From Lunularia cruciata (lineage: Eukaryota; Streptophyta; Marchantiopsida; Lunulariales; Lunulariaceae), in assembly GCA_948567375.1 (NCBI GenBank), contig OX419762.1:55781034-55845033 (forward strand): 64,000 bases of DNA. Direction: 5' to 3'. The position numbers and the translations under genes were made by a program. The notes beneath the pieces are model-generated. The model made no database searches. It saw only the letters and a program-made list of their open reading frames with translations, and was not told the origin of the DNA. Below are positions 42,501 through 53,783 of this stretch, in pieces (position 1 is the first letter of the stretch; each line of letters begins with the position of its first letter).

Positions 42501-43262
42501 AGAATTGACCCTTCCTCACAATGTCAATCAAATCTTCCAATTGGTATGTCACAATCTTTTGATATTTTTCACACTTAATCACAACTTAAGGTTATCTTTC
42601 CTTGCAAAATTTCAGATCTTTTCATTGAGCCATTTGGCCTAGGCACCTTTCTATTCAACACACATATTTCAGATTTGGTCTGAAAACCACCCCTCTCACT
42701 TTAAAAACTTATAACTCTTTGCTCAAGCATTATCTATGTCTAATTTTTGTATCAACAGGTACAATACAATGCACTGAATCTTCTTGGGAAGTTTCACCAC
42801 AATCCACTAAAAATTTAAATAAATGGCAGAATCTATACAATTTTCCAAAGAGTATGCAGTTGCAAGAGCAATTTACCCTATCAACTTTCAAAAATTCTAG
42901 CCCAGTGTGCATAGCAGCTCTCACAATAATTTCAAGTATGCTAAATGGAAGATAACCTAAGATATCATGTGTGGAAATTTCAAGTCCAGATCCTCAACTT
43001 GAGATTTTGCCCAAAATCACCTTAATCCCCAAAATCTACAATCCACCTCACACAATCTCTCCAAATCCTCTCAAGTGTACAAGATGTAAAAAATCTACTC
43101 AAAGACATCATAATGAACAACAGGGTATATAAATGGGTCCAAATTCTCAAACATAAGTTCAGCACTCTCCTCCTCTAAAGTTCTCTCCAAGTGAGCTCTC
43201 ATAGCCTCCTTCTGTCTAATATAGAATTGTACGCAGAACATTATCTTGCCTTCTGGAGAGGT
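42501..43262 (-). other. Leader region of the deleted B element
   Basis: Between extra frame and primer site. No coding frame is shared with the other B copy beyond short pieces; the DNA itself aligns well with 63259-63984. A leader for packaging or translation control would lie here. Confidence 0.5.
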
Positions 43263-43278
43263 CCCGACAACAGAACCA
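43263..43278 (-). promoter_or_regulatory. Primer-binding site of family B
   Basis: TGGTTCTGTTGTCGGG on the minus strand, 6 bp inside the LTR end. The second B element has TGGTTCCGTTGCCGAG. The latter half (GTTGCCG) resembles the Athila/Tat type; the tRNA is not identified. Confidence 0.65.
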
Positions 43279-43284
43279 AAAATA

Positions 43285-43952
43285 TGAGCCGGCACGTCTC
43301 TCACTCAGAATAAACCTCTGATGGCTATTATGGTAGCGCACCATGGACTAAGAAGGATGGCTATTATGGTAGTGCACCATGGACTAAGAAGGCAAGGAAC
43401 TCCAACTCCATCATACTCCTCCAAGGCTAACACTCCAAGACTCAAGACATTACTTACTAGAGAACTCAAATGAGAGAGATAGTTGCAAATGAAAGGATGA
43501 TGAGTATCTCCTCACTCCTTATGTATATACTTGTGAAATAGTTATGCACCAAAGTTACTTATTACTATAGTAACTCAAGTTACTAGATAAAAAGTCAAGT
43601 ATAGTCAAAAAGTAGAAAGGAATACCCATTCACATGGGCATATTCCACTAGCATGTGATCTTATCTTGACCCAACCACTAAGTCAAGGATTCCTTCACAT
43701 GGGCTATCCTTGGATTATAGAAGAATCCAAAACAAAAAGGCTTGCGGCCCTAAGAGTTCACAACTCTTTCCTCAAAGCCAAACACCTAAGAATAATAGCA
43801 AGTCAACACACTAGAATCCAAAATAGTGGTGCTCATCTTTTCCACTTCCTCTAAAGTAAGGTCTAAGCTATGACTAACTAAAGCTAATCATGACTAATGT
43901 AGAACCATCATTTATCTCTATATAAATAATATTTCTCAAGAACTTGTAATAC
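43285..43952 (-). repeat. 5' LTR of the deleted B element, cut by element A, with 36-bp duplication
   Basis: TGAGCCGGCACG... running to CTTGTAATAC, where the A2 LTR begins. A 36-bp unit (ATGGCTATTATGGTAG...) is present twice in tandem (43321-43356 and 43357-43392), with one base different; other B LTRs have it once. Confidence 0.88.
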
Positions 43953-44219
43953 TGTGGTACCCACATTTTTTTTTCAATTTTGAAGAAGAAGTGTACAAAG
44001 AAGTCAAATTGCACCTGTATGGCTAAAGGAGGCAAAGAAAAGTGTCTTGGGGATGTAGCTCACGGTAATGTGAGTTTGGGTCATAAGGCAAGGTACTTGG
44101 AATTGCCTTGTCAGCATACAACCCAAAGTAAGGAGTCTTCATATCAGGGGTTGTGGTACCCACATTTTTTTGTTTTCTAGGATTGGTAGTGTTTAAGAGA
44201 CAAATTAAGCACGAAGAAG

Positions 44220-44450
44220 TTGAATTGCGAACAAAGAATAGACGGAAGTAACTTCGGAGGAAAGCCAAAGAAGCTGACATTGGATCTGATGATGGAGGTA
44301 CTTGGAAGAGGAGTACGCCGGGAACAGTCCAAAGATCACCATCTTTGGGTTGGAAAATGCAGGAAAGACGAAGACCGTTTAACAACTTCTGTACGTGGCA
44401 AGAAAGTACATTTCAAGAAATGGCGGGGAGGCAGAAGAATCATGTCTTGA
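44220..44450 (+). CDS. Small basic U3 frame of A1, third copy
   Basis: MNCEQRIDGSNFGGKPKKLT, then MMEVLGRGVRR and TTSVRGKKVHFKKW, stop after 76 codons. Collinear with 10905-11168, whose first Met corresponds to the DGSNF region. Confidence 0.45.
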   Translation: MNCEQRIDGSNFGGKPKKLTLDLMMEVLGRGVRREQSKDHHLWVGKCRKDEDRLTTSVRGKKVHFKKWRGGRRIMS

Positions 44451-44718
44451 CAGTGACTGAGAGTGCATGCAGAAGAGAGAAAATCACCCATGAAATTGAT
44501 TGAAGAATGACTGCAAGTTGGGGCAATATAAAATTGCAACTGCGCAGGAGGAATTCGAACACTTTGAGTAAATTCCCAATTCCTTTGAGTAGTCGTCCTA
44601 CAGTAATGCGTGTCCAAAAGCCCATCAAGAGTGAGATTTTCCAAAACCTTGAGGGAGTTAGAGTGTCTGTCCAGGAGAGGGTCTTGTTTTCCAACAGCGT
44701 AGAACGAGAGAACAAATT

Positions 44719-47045
44719 ATGGCAAAGAAGGTGGCCAACACGCTGGCGGTGAGAGGTTTTGCAATCCAAAGAGTAGATGTAGTAGCTAGGATCAAAGTCT
44801 TGGTAAGACTTCGTATCACATTTTTAGCATGGAATTGGAATTTCAGTTTCTCGGGAGTAATGGCAGAAATTACTGCCAGTAATTGTGAGGAGAGTCCCGA
44901 GGTAGAAGGGAAGAGAGCCAATCTGGCTCGATGGACTGAGTCGGATTGGAAATTAGTATTGGGGAGAGAAGCAAGAGAGTCGACAGGGATCACCTTCTAT
45001 CAAAAGTGTGATGCTGCAAAGGAGACGGCGGAGATCTGTAACTTGTTTTTCGCTCCGAGAACTACGAATGGTTACAAGGTGGAATCTTATTGGGACCCGA
45101 TCTGAAGAAGTATCGTGGGGGCGATGATGGCCATGTTCAAGCCAGAACGCACGACTTACGTAACCATGCAGTAGGCAGTCTTCTTCCATTAGATGTTTGC
45201 AAGAGTACCAATGAATTGGGTGAAGTGCTTCCATCACCAAACAAGGCAGATGGTGGTGAATTGGAGAACGGGCTCGCCATCGCATTATTTTACACCGTTC
45301 GCGGCGCATTTCTACTTCGGGCTGAACTTGCTATCCGAAGACGAGCATCATCGTATGGTGTCACACATGCACCCCGATTTGAGGCAGGAAGCAGACGAAG
45401 AGGAGCGGCAGTATATGCTTCATCTACGAGCGAATGACGAGTACTTTGCAAGGACGGGACAATGGAAGATCGAAGATGTTACCAGTCCAAAGACGAAGAA
45501 GCAAAGTAAACCCAAAGAAGCCAAATCGTCGCCCATCCAATGCAAGACTTGGAGGCTGATGTTGAAGACCGCTAAAATTGTAAGAGGAGCATCATCGGGA
45601 TTGGAGTCTAATGAAGAAACTGAGTCGCAGAAACTCGGAAGAAGAAGAGCTCACATTGAAAAGTGAGGGGTCTAGGAGCGGAAGTGAGGGAGAACTAGAA
45701 GTCCAGCAATCGGTGGTAGTAAGTGAGGCTGGTGAGGTGATGATGGAGAACAAGCCAAGACCCAAAGTGAAGGAGTATCCCGCGGGGCCGAGTTCAAGAG
45801 GCCAAGACGAAGACAGTGCCGACACGATGAAGATACAAAGATTGTGACTTCGGATGAAGGAGCCAATGACGCAGGAGAAGACTCCAGACTAAGGTGGCAA
45901 TGATGAAGAAGACAACTTTGGCGGGATAACATATTTGACAAAGGTGGTCACACCATTGCTCAAGTTGTTGAAAGAACATCGGAGAGGAATTCCCCAAGAT
46001 CAAAGGAAGGGGATGAATGAATTGCAGATGGTGAAGTATCAGTTGAATGAAGTGAAGGAGCTGCAGGAGCATCAAGTCCAAAGAAATAAAGAAATTGAAG
46101 ATCTTTGGAGGTAGGAAGACTTGAGGAAGAAAACGTTGAGCCTGATACAAGGAAGCTGCACAGAGAAGGAGAAGGAATTGCAGAAGCAAGCCGGAGAATT
46201 AAAGGAGCAGGCGATATGGCTGAGCAAGATGAAGGAGGAAGTGAGTGATGCGCATCAAAAATGTTCATTTGAAGGCAATGACCATCGTGATGGAGCAAGA
46301 GTTGGACAGCTTGAAGAAGAGTGCCGCAACAAAAGATCAAGCATGGCAAAGAGAGTTGGCGACCAGACAAGAAGAAGAAGAACGATTGCAAGAACTTGTC
46401 AAGAGTGAGGAATAGCAAAATATGCAGTATGCAGAGGAGAAAAAGATGCTCGCTGCAGAATACAAAGACGAGTTGAAGATGTATTGGGAGGAGTTGAAGG
46501 TAGAACGCTCTCAAGGATATGAGTCGGAATCAGTAGGAGAAGTGGCAGGGAAATTAAGAGCAATCTTAAGCACGGAGGCTGAAGGGAGATTGGAAGAAGC
46601 TTGCCTACATGAGTTGAAATTACTTGTGCAGGAGACTCAGAAATGAAAAGCCAAAGACGTGGACATGAATACATTGCTGATTTGGTTGAGAGAGCGTGTA
46701 GATAGGAGAATGTTAGAGGTAGAGAATAATGTTAGTCTTAGACTAGATTTAGTCAATTTGGAGTAAGAGAAAATTTGGAATAGGGTGACAGTAGAGAAGA
46801 AAACTGATGTCGTAGATGTAGGAACTCAAGCATCATCGGACTTGATAATTGACACTTTAGAGAAATGTGGGTCAGGCGATAAAGCAGTAGATGGAGTAAC
46901 CCAGAGCTCAATTGGAGATTGTAGTGAAGAAGTCGTAGAATTAGTGAAGAAATTAGTAGAATCAATCATACCCAAAGAAGGTGAAATAGTAAGAAGATCA
47001 TCGGGTTTGGAAGCCGATGATGAGGTAGACATTGGATCGAGATAA
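44719..47045 (+). pseudogene. U3-encoded coiled-coil protein of A1, second near full-length copy
   Basis: MAKKVANTLAVRGFAIQRV opens the frame; 128 codons are free until a stop at YWDPI, where others have QRS. The same register continues (45193-45666), with an AVFFH-MF stop between. Frameshifts follow near 45620 and near 46400. Segments: acidic (LTLKSEGSRSGSEGELEVQQ), coiled coil (EKELQKQAGELKEQAIWLSK; MQYAEEKKMLAAEYKDELKM), tail (46785-47045) ending GLEADDEVDIGSR. Segment order and spacing equal 11385-13722, which supports one ancestral frame of about 780 codons. Confidence 0.73.
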
Positions 47046-48052
47046 GTGTCAATTTTGAGATAAGAAAGGGCAGATATGAAGAGATAGATTGTCCCTTGGG
47101 ATCTGTAGGTAGGAAGAGATGTTAGGAAGTGGTGTCTAGGTAGGCAAATCTGCCGTTTGCTTCAGTATTTAAGTGGAGCATTCGCAATACAATGTTATTC
47201 AATATTCATATTTCTGAAGATAGATAAAGCAAAGTGTTGTTCTCAGTACTTGTTGCTTAAGCTTAATTCAGATTGTCAATTTCATGTTTGTGTTTGTGAG
47301 TGTGTGGAGAATTCCGAAGAGCAAGTCAGTGTGTTTGTGGATGTTGGAATCTACAGCCTCGATCTTCATTCTGTGTGTTTGATCCTAAGTGAAGTGCATC
47401 GGAGCAATGCCTTGACAGATCTGAGAGGAATTGTAGTGTTGTTAGTATTCTGCATTGGTGAGTGCAACATGAAGTTGATGTGAAGCAATTTTGATTGAGG
47501 AAGTTGTGCATTCAGTGGAGGGGTGGAACACAATTCTGAGGCGAAATCAATCTTTGCAGTGAAGTGTCGTCTTTGTGAGAATCTGAATCATCACAATCAA
47601 GAGTTGTTTGGACAAAATTTGCTATGTTGTGATTATGTGTGTATTTATGACCAGTTGTCAAGATTGTGAGCTTGTTACTCTCTTCTGGGTGTAGTTTCTA
47701 CCTGAGAGATTAAAGAAGCCATCAAGAAGAACTACCATTGTGACTTTTGACTTTGTATTTGACCAATTCTGGATAGTATCTCTGTGGGAACAAACTTTAC
47801 TGACCCGATTACCGCAAAAGTGATATTTGCCGGGTTGTCACAGGGGTGCTCAACCCAAGGTGAGGACAGTGTAGCAACTTTCCTTCGGGATGAGATCTTC
47901 AAGAAGGTACTGTTCAAAAATGGCGGTCATACGCATGAAGGACACTTGACAGTGATAGGAGCATGCAAGAGGTGTGATTTCTTGGTAGAAATTGGAATTG
48001 AAGAAAGACTAAGAAGGTGCAACTCTATAAAAATTGGGCTAAAGATGAAGAG

Positions 48053-50630
48053 ATGACAAGCAATTTCCCATCGCCGTTAAGAAGTCATCATGTAGGAGAT
48101 TGTGGGAAGGGAAGTGTAGTCAAAGACACGTTGGTGTATCAAGAGGATGTCGAGAGAGTTAATCTGCGAATTGGTAGGAAGAATAGACCCGAGCCCAGAG
48201 TAGAGAAGAGAAAGATGGGAGGTGGGAAGAAGAACTCCAAATTTGCATTGAGAAATCATGCGATTTAGAGGTTAGATGTGATTGCAAGAATTGAGGTCTT
48301 GAGCAGGCTTTGGATCACATTCTTGGTATGGAACTAGAATGTTACCTTTCTAGGTTTCATGACTAAGATCATCAAGAGTAAGTGTCTCAATGGTCCAGAG
48401 GAAGAAGGGAAAAGAGGAAATCTGGCTTGATGGACAGAGTTGGATTGGAGGTTAGTACTCAAGAGAGAAGCAAGCGCAGAGCATGGTACCACATTCTTGG
48501 GGAAGGGAGAAGTAGCCGAAGAAACCCAAGAAGTGAGAGATGCCTTCTCTTTGAAGTGCACAAAGAATGGCTACAAAGTGGAGAGCTATAAGCATCATTT
48601 CAAGAGAGGGATTGTGAGTGCTCTAATAGCAATCTTGAAGCCGGAGAGAATAACTTACATGATGAAGCACCAAGCGGTGTTCTTCCATAAGATGTTTGCA
48701 AGAGAGCCAATTAATTGGGCAAAGTGTCTTCATGGGAGGACAAGACAAATGGTGTGGAATTTGTGGGACAAGTTGCCTCCACATTACATTGTGCTATTTG
48801 CAGCCCATTTCTATCTAGGGCTGAACTTGCTCAATGCGGCACAGCAAAATAAGATGGTGTCCTATTTCCATCACCACTTAAGAAGAGATGCCAACACGGA
48901 GGAGCAGCAATACATTCTTCAAATCAAGAGCAGTGATGAGTACTATGGGCAGATAGGGCAGAGTGTGCAGTTGGAAGTGAGCACTCCAAAGTCAAAGAAG
49001 AGGAGTCAACAAGGAGAAGAAGAAGTAAAGAAAGCGAGACCTCGGAAGGCTAGAAGGGTAAAATCCGAGGAAAGAGCTGGTGGAAATTGTGTCGTCGAAA
49101 GAAGAGTCGGAAGGAGAAGCTGAGTGCAAGTCCAAAGACTTGGAGAGGGAGAAAGAACCCGAGTTCACGCTGCAAAGTGGAGACACATGTAGTGACAGCA
49201 ATGATGGAATGGAGATGAAATCGGTACCCAAAGAGGAGGAAGCCAAGATGGAGATGGAGGAGAAAGGTAACTCAAAACAGGAAGATAAAGTTCCAGAACA
49301 AGAGGAGAAAAGAGTAACAATTCAAAGGGGATTTTGTTCTAGACGTAAGGCAAAGTATGGAGTGGGGCCAAGTAAGGTAAGAGAAGAGGAGGATGGAAGT
49401 TTGGGGAGCAAAGTATCCATTCCTATAAGGCGAATGCGGCTTAGAAGGCGAGTGTTGAGTGAGGAAGAGGTGAAGAAGGAGACAAGTCCGTGAGTCAAAA
49501 TGAATGCGAGTGAAGGAGTAAAGTATCTACAGGAGGCCGTGTGCCCATTGTTGGTGAAGTAAGCACACAAGAAGAAGGAGATGCACTCAAAGTGTCCAGA
49601 GGTGAAGACTGTATTGCAGGTGTTAGCTCAATTAGAAGAAGAGAACTTGGAGTTAAAGAAGAGTATAATCCAAAGTGAGGAGGAAAGGGAAGTACTACAA
49701 GTAGACACAGTAGTATAGAATCAAGTGATCAAAAACTTGAAGAGAGAAGCGAGGAGAAGAGAGGGACTCATAGAGCAGAGTGATATAGCGAGGGAAAGGC
49801 AAGCAGCTGAGTATGAAATCTTGAAGCAACAATTTGTTGATTTGAGATTAGAAATTATCCATGCTATGACAAGAGTAGTAGAGAAGAAGCAAGAGCTTGA
49901 AAGAGTGATGGAGAGTGTAGAAGAGAAGAAGCAGCTCTGTCAAAGAGAGTTGATAGTGAGATATCAAGAGGAAGAAAGGTTGAGAGAGTTACTTCGCAAT
50001 CTGGAGGAGAAGATTATGCAGAAGGAGAAGGAGATTGTGAAAGCCAAGTTCAAAGCGGAGTTGGCAATGTACAGAGAAGATTGTCTTGCAGATCGAGAAC
50101 GGGAGAGAAGAATGAGATTGGAATCATTGAAGGAGATTGTGATCAAGATGAATGCAATGTTGAGTACAGAAGCCAGCTTGCAAATTGAAGAAACAAGATT
50201 GCATGAGTTGAAGTTGTTGGTGCAGGAGACAAGGAGGAGAAATGTGAAGGATAAAGATTTGAATGCTTTACTTATCAGTCTCAAAACTTGTGTAGATAGA
50301 AAGATATTGGATCTACAAGAAAATATCACAATTAGATTAGACTTAGTGAAATTAGATATAGATTAACTTAAAAAGGATGTAAGAACAAAACCCAAAGTAG
50401 ATATCATAGGAGTGCAGATGACTTCAGAGTTACCATTGGAGATGTTAGAGGAGTGGGTCGGGAGATAAAGGTTTAGATGGATTACCCACTAATGGAATTG
50501 TAGATCAAGAAGGAGAGATGTTAGAATTAGTAGAAGATTTAGAAGTTGTGAAACCCAAGGACAAAGTAGTAGTGAGTGAAGTACTTTGGAATTGAAAGCC
50601 AAGGAAGAAGTAGACATCGGATTGGATTAG
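48053..50630 (+). pseudogene. U3-encoded coiled-coil protein of A2, longest version
   Basis: MTSNFPSPLRS opens; stops occur at HAI-RLDV, WN-NVTF and NLA-WTELDW (TGA for CGA). From 48440 the frame is open for 227 codons (GTTFLGKGEVAEETQEVRDA, NGYKVESYKH, PPHYIVLFAAHFYLGLNLL). A shift near 49080 leads to the acidic and basic middle (49080-49493), a stop region, then 213 open codons of coiled coil (49725-50366: LKREARRREGLIEQSDIARE, EEKKQLCQRELIVRYQEEER) and a damaged tail ending near 50630. Without lesions the protein would be about 860 codons. Confidence 0.75.
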
Positions 50631-51432
50631 CAATAGATTTTGAGATGTGAAGAGGCAGATATGAAGAGGTGCATTGTCATTTTGGATTTGCAAGTAGGAA
50701 GAGTTGTTAGGAAACGGTGTAGTTGTTAGAATTATCATTTGCTTCACTATTTAAGAGTAGCATTTGCAAGAAATTGTTGTTAAGTGCTCATTATTTCAAA
50801 GAATAGATAAAGCAAAGTGTTGTGAAGTAGTGCTCGTTGCTTGAGCTTGATTCTGAGTATCAACTCTATGTTTGTGTTTGTGAGTGTGTGGAGAATTTTG
50901 AAGTGCAAATTAGTGTGTTAGTTGGATGTTGGATTCCGCAACCTTGATCTTCATTCTATGTGTTTGATCCTGAGTTAAGTGCAATTGGAACAATGCCTTG
51001 ACAGATTTGAGAGGAATTGTAGTGTTGGTAGTATTTTGCATTTGTGAGTGTAGCGCAAAGTTGATGTGAAGCAATTTTGATCGAGGAAGTTGTGCCTTCA
51101 GTGGAGGGGTAGAACACAATTCTGAGGCAAAGTCATTTTGCAGTGAAGTGCCATTTTTGGGAGAGCCTAAATCATCACAATCAAGATTGTTTGGAAAGAC
51201 TTTATAGAGTTGTGATTAAGAAGTGTTAATTCGTGATAAGACTACGAGTCAGTGCTTGTTACTCTCTTCTAGGTGTGGTTTCTACCTGAGAGATTAAAGA
51301 GGCAACCAAGAAGAACTACATTGTTATTATTTGCTTCATATTTGGACATTTCTGACTTGTATCTCTGTGGGAACAAACTTTACTTACTTGATTACTGCAA
51401 AAGTGATATTTTCCGGGTTGTCACATGATTTT

Positions 51433-51450
51433 TTGCGCTGCTGCCGGGGA
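51433..51450 (+). promoter_or_regulatory. Primer-binding site of the A2 element
   Basis: TTGCGCTGCTGCCGGGGA, a decayed form of the site at 14529, 7 bp after the LTR. Confidence 0.78.
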
Positions 51451-53442
51451 TACAAATCTTGGAAGTGGAAGAATATGAAGCCAATTTTGAAACTGGTTGT
51501 CAAAGCAATATGAATGTCTGCATTGAGAGAACAACGGGAAGAGAGAGTTCAAAGACAAATGTTGCATCGTGAAGAACACAAATACTTGAAGATCCAATCT
51601 ACTTTTGACAAAACTGAATGAGAGGCATTGGACTTTCAACTTCTTCACAAAGTGCAAGAAGCCTTGCAAGAACTTGACCAAAAGAAACGTGAAGGCGGTT
51701 GGCAAGGCTACTTTGCATCCCCATCTTCCAAGGAGAAGAAAGACTCAAGCGGCTAGACATATTCATTATGGCCCAGTACATTGACTTCCCCTAGAGTTGT
51801 AAAGGAAGTCGCATCTCTAAAGCACTTTGTTTGACAAAAGACAGCATGAACATTGACAGAAGAAGAGTGTCAACACCTTTTATAGACAATTCCTTGATTG
51901 TCTTGAAGGAATTTTGAAGAACACTCCAAAGGTGTTGAGCTTGATTCTTCCACTCAGGTTGAAGTTGACACACTCAAAGGAGAAATTGTCAAAGAAGACC
52001 CTACTTTGAACTTGACAAATTGGAACCCCTAGGCTGTCAACACGGCATTGATACCAACCAGCTCTTTGGTCCCATCAAGTTTAAACTTACCCCAGCCAAT
52101 CCCACCAAGTCAAACAATGACTTTGTTACCTATCACCCAACACGCCTATCAAAAATATAAGAGGGTAGAACAAGAAAAAACCCCTGATGAATTCATCAAA
52201 TAATTTGAAGTCATCTCCTTTGCCAACAAGGAACATGACTCGGCGGATTGACTGTGCATTTTCCCAAGTCTACTCCGAAAGAAAGCTCAGAGCTGGTACA
52301 CCCATGTAACCCAAAAGGAGTTTGTACCAACAGATTGGGCAGACTTGAGAAACAATTTCTTGGAATGATTCTGGGAAGTTGATTACGACACAAGTGTCTT
52401 TGTAGCACTCAATGATTTGGACAAAGGTAAGAAGGAGAAGTTGAGAGACTATTATGAGCGGTTCATGGCGCTTTTGAACTAAGTTCTGAAGCAATCGGGT
52501 GTGGTGGGTTACTCCGATGCCCAAGCCATCACCTGGTTATTGGCAGGACTCTCAATAGAGATTTGAATCTTTGCAAGGGAGAGGAATGTAACTTCCCTTG
52601 ACAAGGTACTCAAACATGTGGCCTGCTATGAGACGGCTCACTCTCACTCTACCGGCAATCAAAGAAACTAGGAGAAGAAATTCAAGAAGCCCAGAAGGAG
52701 AGCTTCTCGTAGTACATCCCCTTCTTCAAAGGAATCCTCCACGTCTTCAAGCTCTCCTTTGGTTCCAAAGAAGAATCAAAGCCAAGACAAGTATAAAGAC
52801 GTGGGGGTAAGAAACCAATGCCTCCCCCAGTGAAGAGTGTACATAAGGCTGATACTAAGCTGGACGCCCTTATCAAGGAGTTTTCAGATTTTAAGATCCA
52901 GATGATTGGGGCAAAGGATCAAAGGAAGCCCTCATCATTTGGCAGATCCAATGTATGGTGCACTATGTGTGGCAAGTCAGGCCATGCAAACACGGAATGA
53001 AATACTTTCAATGCATTCCTGTTGCAGTAGATTGATTGGGTTCCGGGATGGAACCAAGAAGAGGAAGAGGACGCGGTGTACCAAACCCAAGAGGTACCAC
53101 CTCAGGCAAGCACATTGTATCAAGGTCCAGGGTACAGACCAAGGGAGTATAATCCCAATGCTCCTCCACAAAGACCACCAATGAGCAACCAAAATTCACC
53201 TCAGAATGTTGCACCCGGGGCATGTTATAATTATGGCTTGATGGGACATTGGTCTCCAAACTATCCGGAGCCAAGAAGGCAAATTGCGTATGTTCTCTTG
53301 TGCAGAAATTGCAAAGGATTGGGTTATACAAGCAACCAATGCCCTCACCCACCGTACCCAAAGCCACCTTGTGGTGCCCACATTTTTTGTTTTTTTCAAA
53401 ATAACGAAGAAGAAGTGTATAGAGAAGTCGGATTGCGCCTGC

Positions 53443-53676
53443 ATGGCCAAAGAACGCAAAGAAAAGAGTCTTCGGGATGAAACCCAAAGTAAAGTGACTT
53501 TGGGTCATAAGGCAAAGTACTCGGAAATGCCCTGTCAGCATACAACCCAAAGTAAGGTGTCTTCGTATCAGGGGGAGCTCAACCCAAGGCAAAGACAGTC
53601 TAACAACCTTTCGTCGGGGCAAGAAATTCAAGAAGGGACCGTTCAAAAACCGGCAGCCCATATGCGCAAAAGTTGA
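53443..53676 (+). CDS. Small U3 frame of subfamily A2, plus copy
   Basis: MAKERKEKSLRDETQSKVTL to HMRKS, 77 codons, same length as the minus copy at 24003-24236. It contains the hairpin sequence. Confidence 0.4.
   Translation: MAKERKEKSLRDETQSKVTLGHKAKYSEMPCQHTTQSKVSSYQGELNPRQRQSNNLSSGQEIQEGTVQKPAAHMRKS
53482..53505 (+). promoter_or_regulatory. Conserved 9-bp hairpin in the A2 LTR
   Basis: ACCCAAAGT-AAAGTG-ACTTTGGGT. Same place and form as at 24174. Two more ACCCAA(AG) units follow within 100 bp. Confidence 0.45.
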
Positions 53677-53783
53677 TTGACAGTGATAGGTGCATGTAGG
53701 AGGTGTGATTTCTTGGTAGAAACTTGAAGTGAAGAAAGACAAAGAAAGCGCAACTCTATAAAAATCAAACTCGCAATGACAAA

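Larger units (their letters stand above)
37347..43952 (-). mobile_element. Family B element with RT deleted
   Basis: From right to left: 5' LTR (truncated by element A), primer site, extra frame, gag, protease, deletion, RNase H remnant, integrase, PPT, 3' LTR. The RT and part of RNase H (about 1.2 kb) are missing compared with the element at 56842. It could have moved only with help, or the deletion is post-insertional. Confidence 0.9.
44152..47842 (+). mobile_element. Solo A1 LTR with perfect target duplication, 3.69 kb
   Basis: TGTGGTACCCAC...CGGGTTGTCACA flanked by GGGGT on both sides (44147-44151, 47843-47847). It contains the small and the long U3 frames and the TATA box (47166-47173). 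Because it entered an LTR of its own family, the nesting shows that A1 was active after A2. Confidence 0.95.
43953..51425 (+). repeat. 5' LTR (A2), split by a solo A1 LTR
   Basis: TGTGGTACCCACATT (43953) to CGGGTTGTCACA (51425), 3.78 kb without the nested LTR. The primer site follows directly, which proves that the long U3 frame is part of the LTR. TATTTAAG at 50748-50755. Confidence 0.92.
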
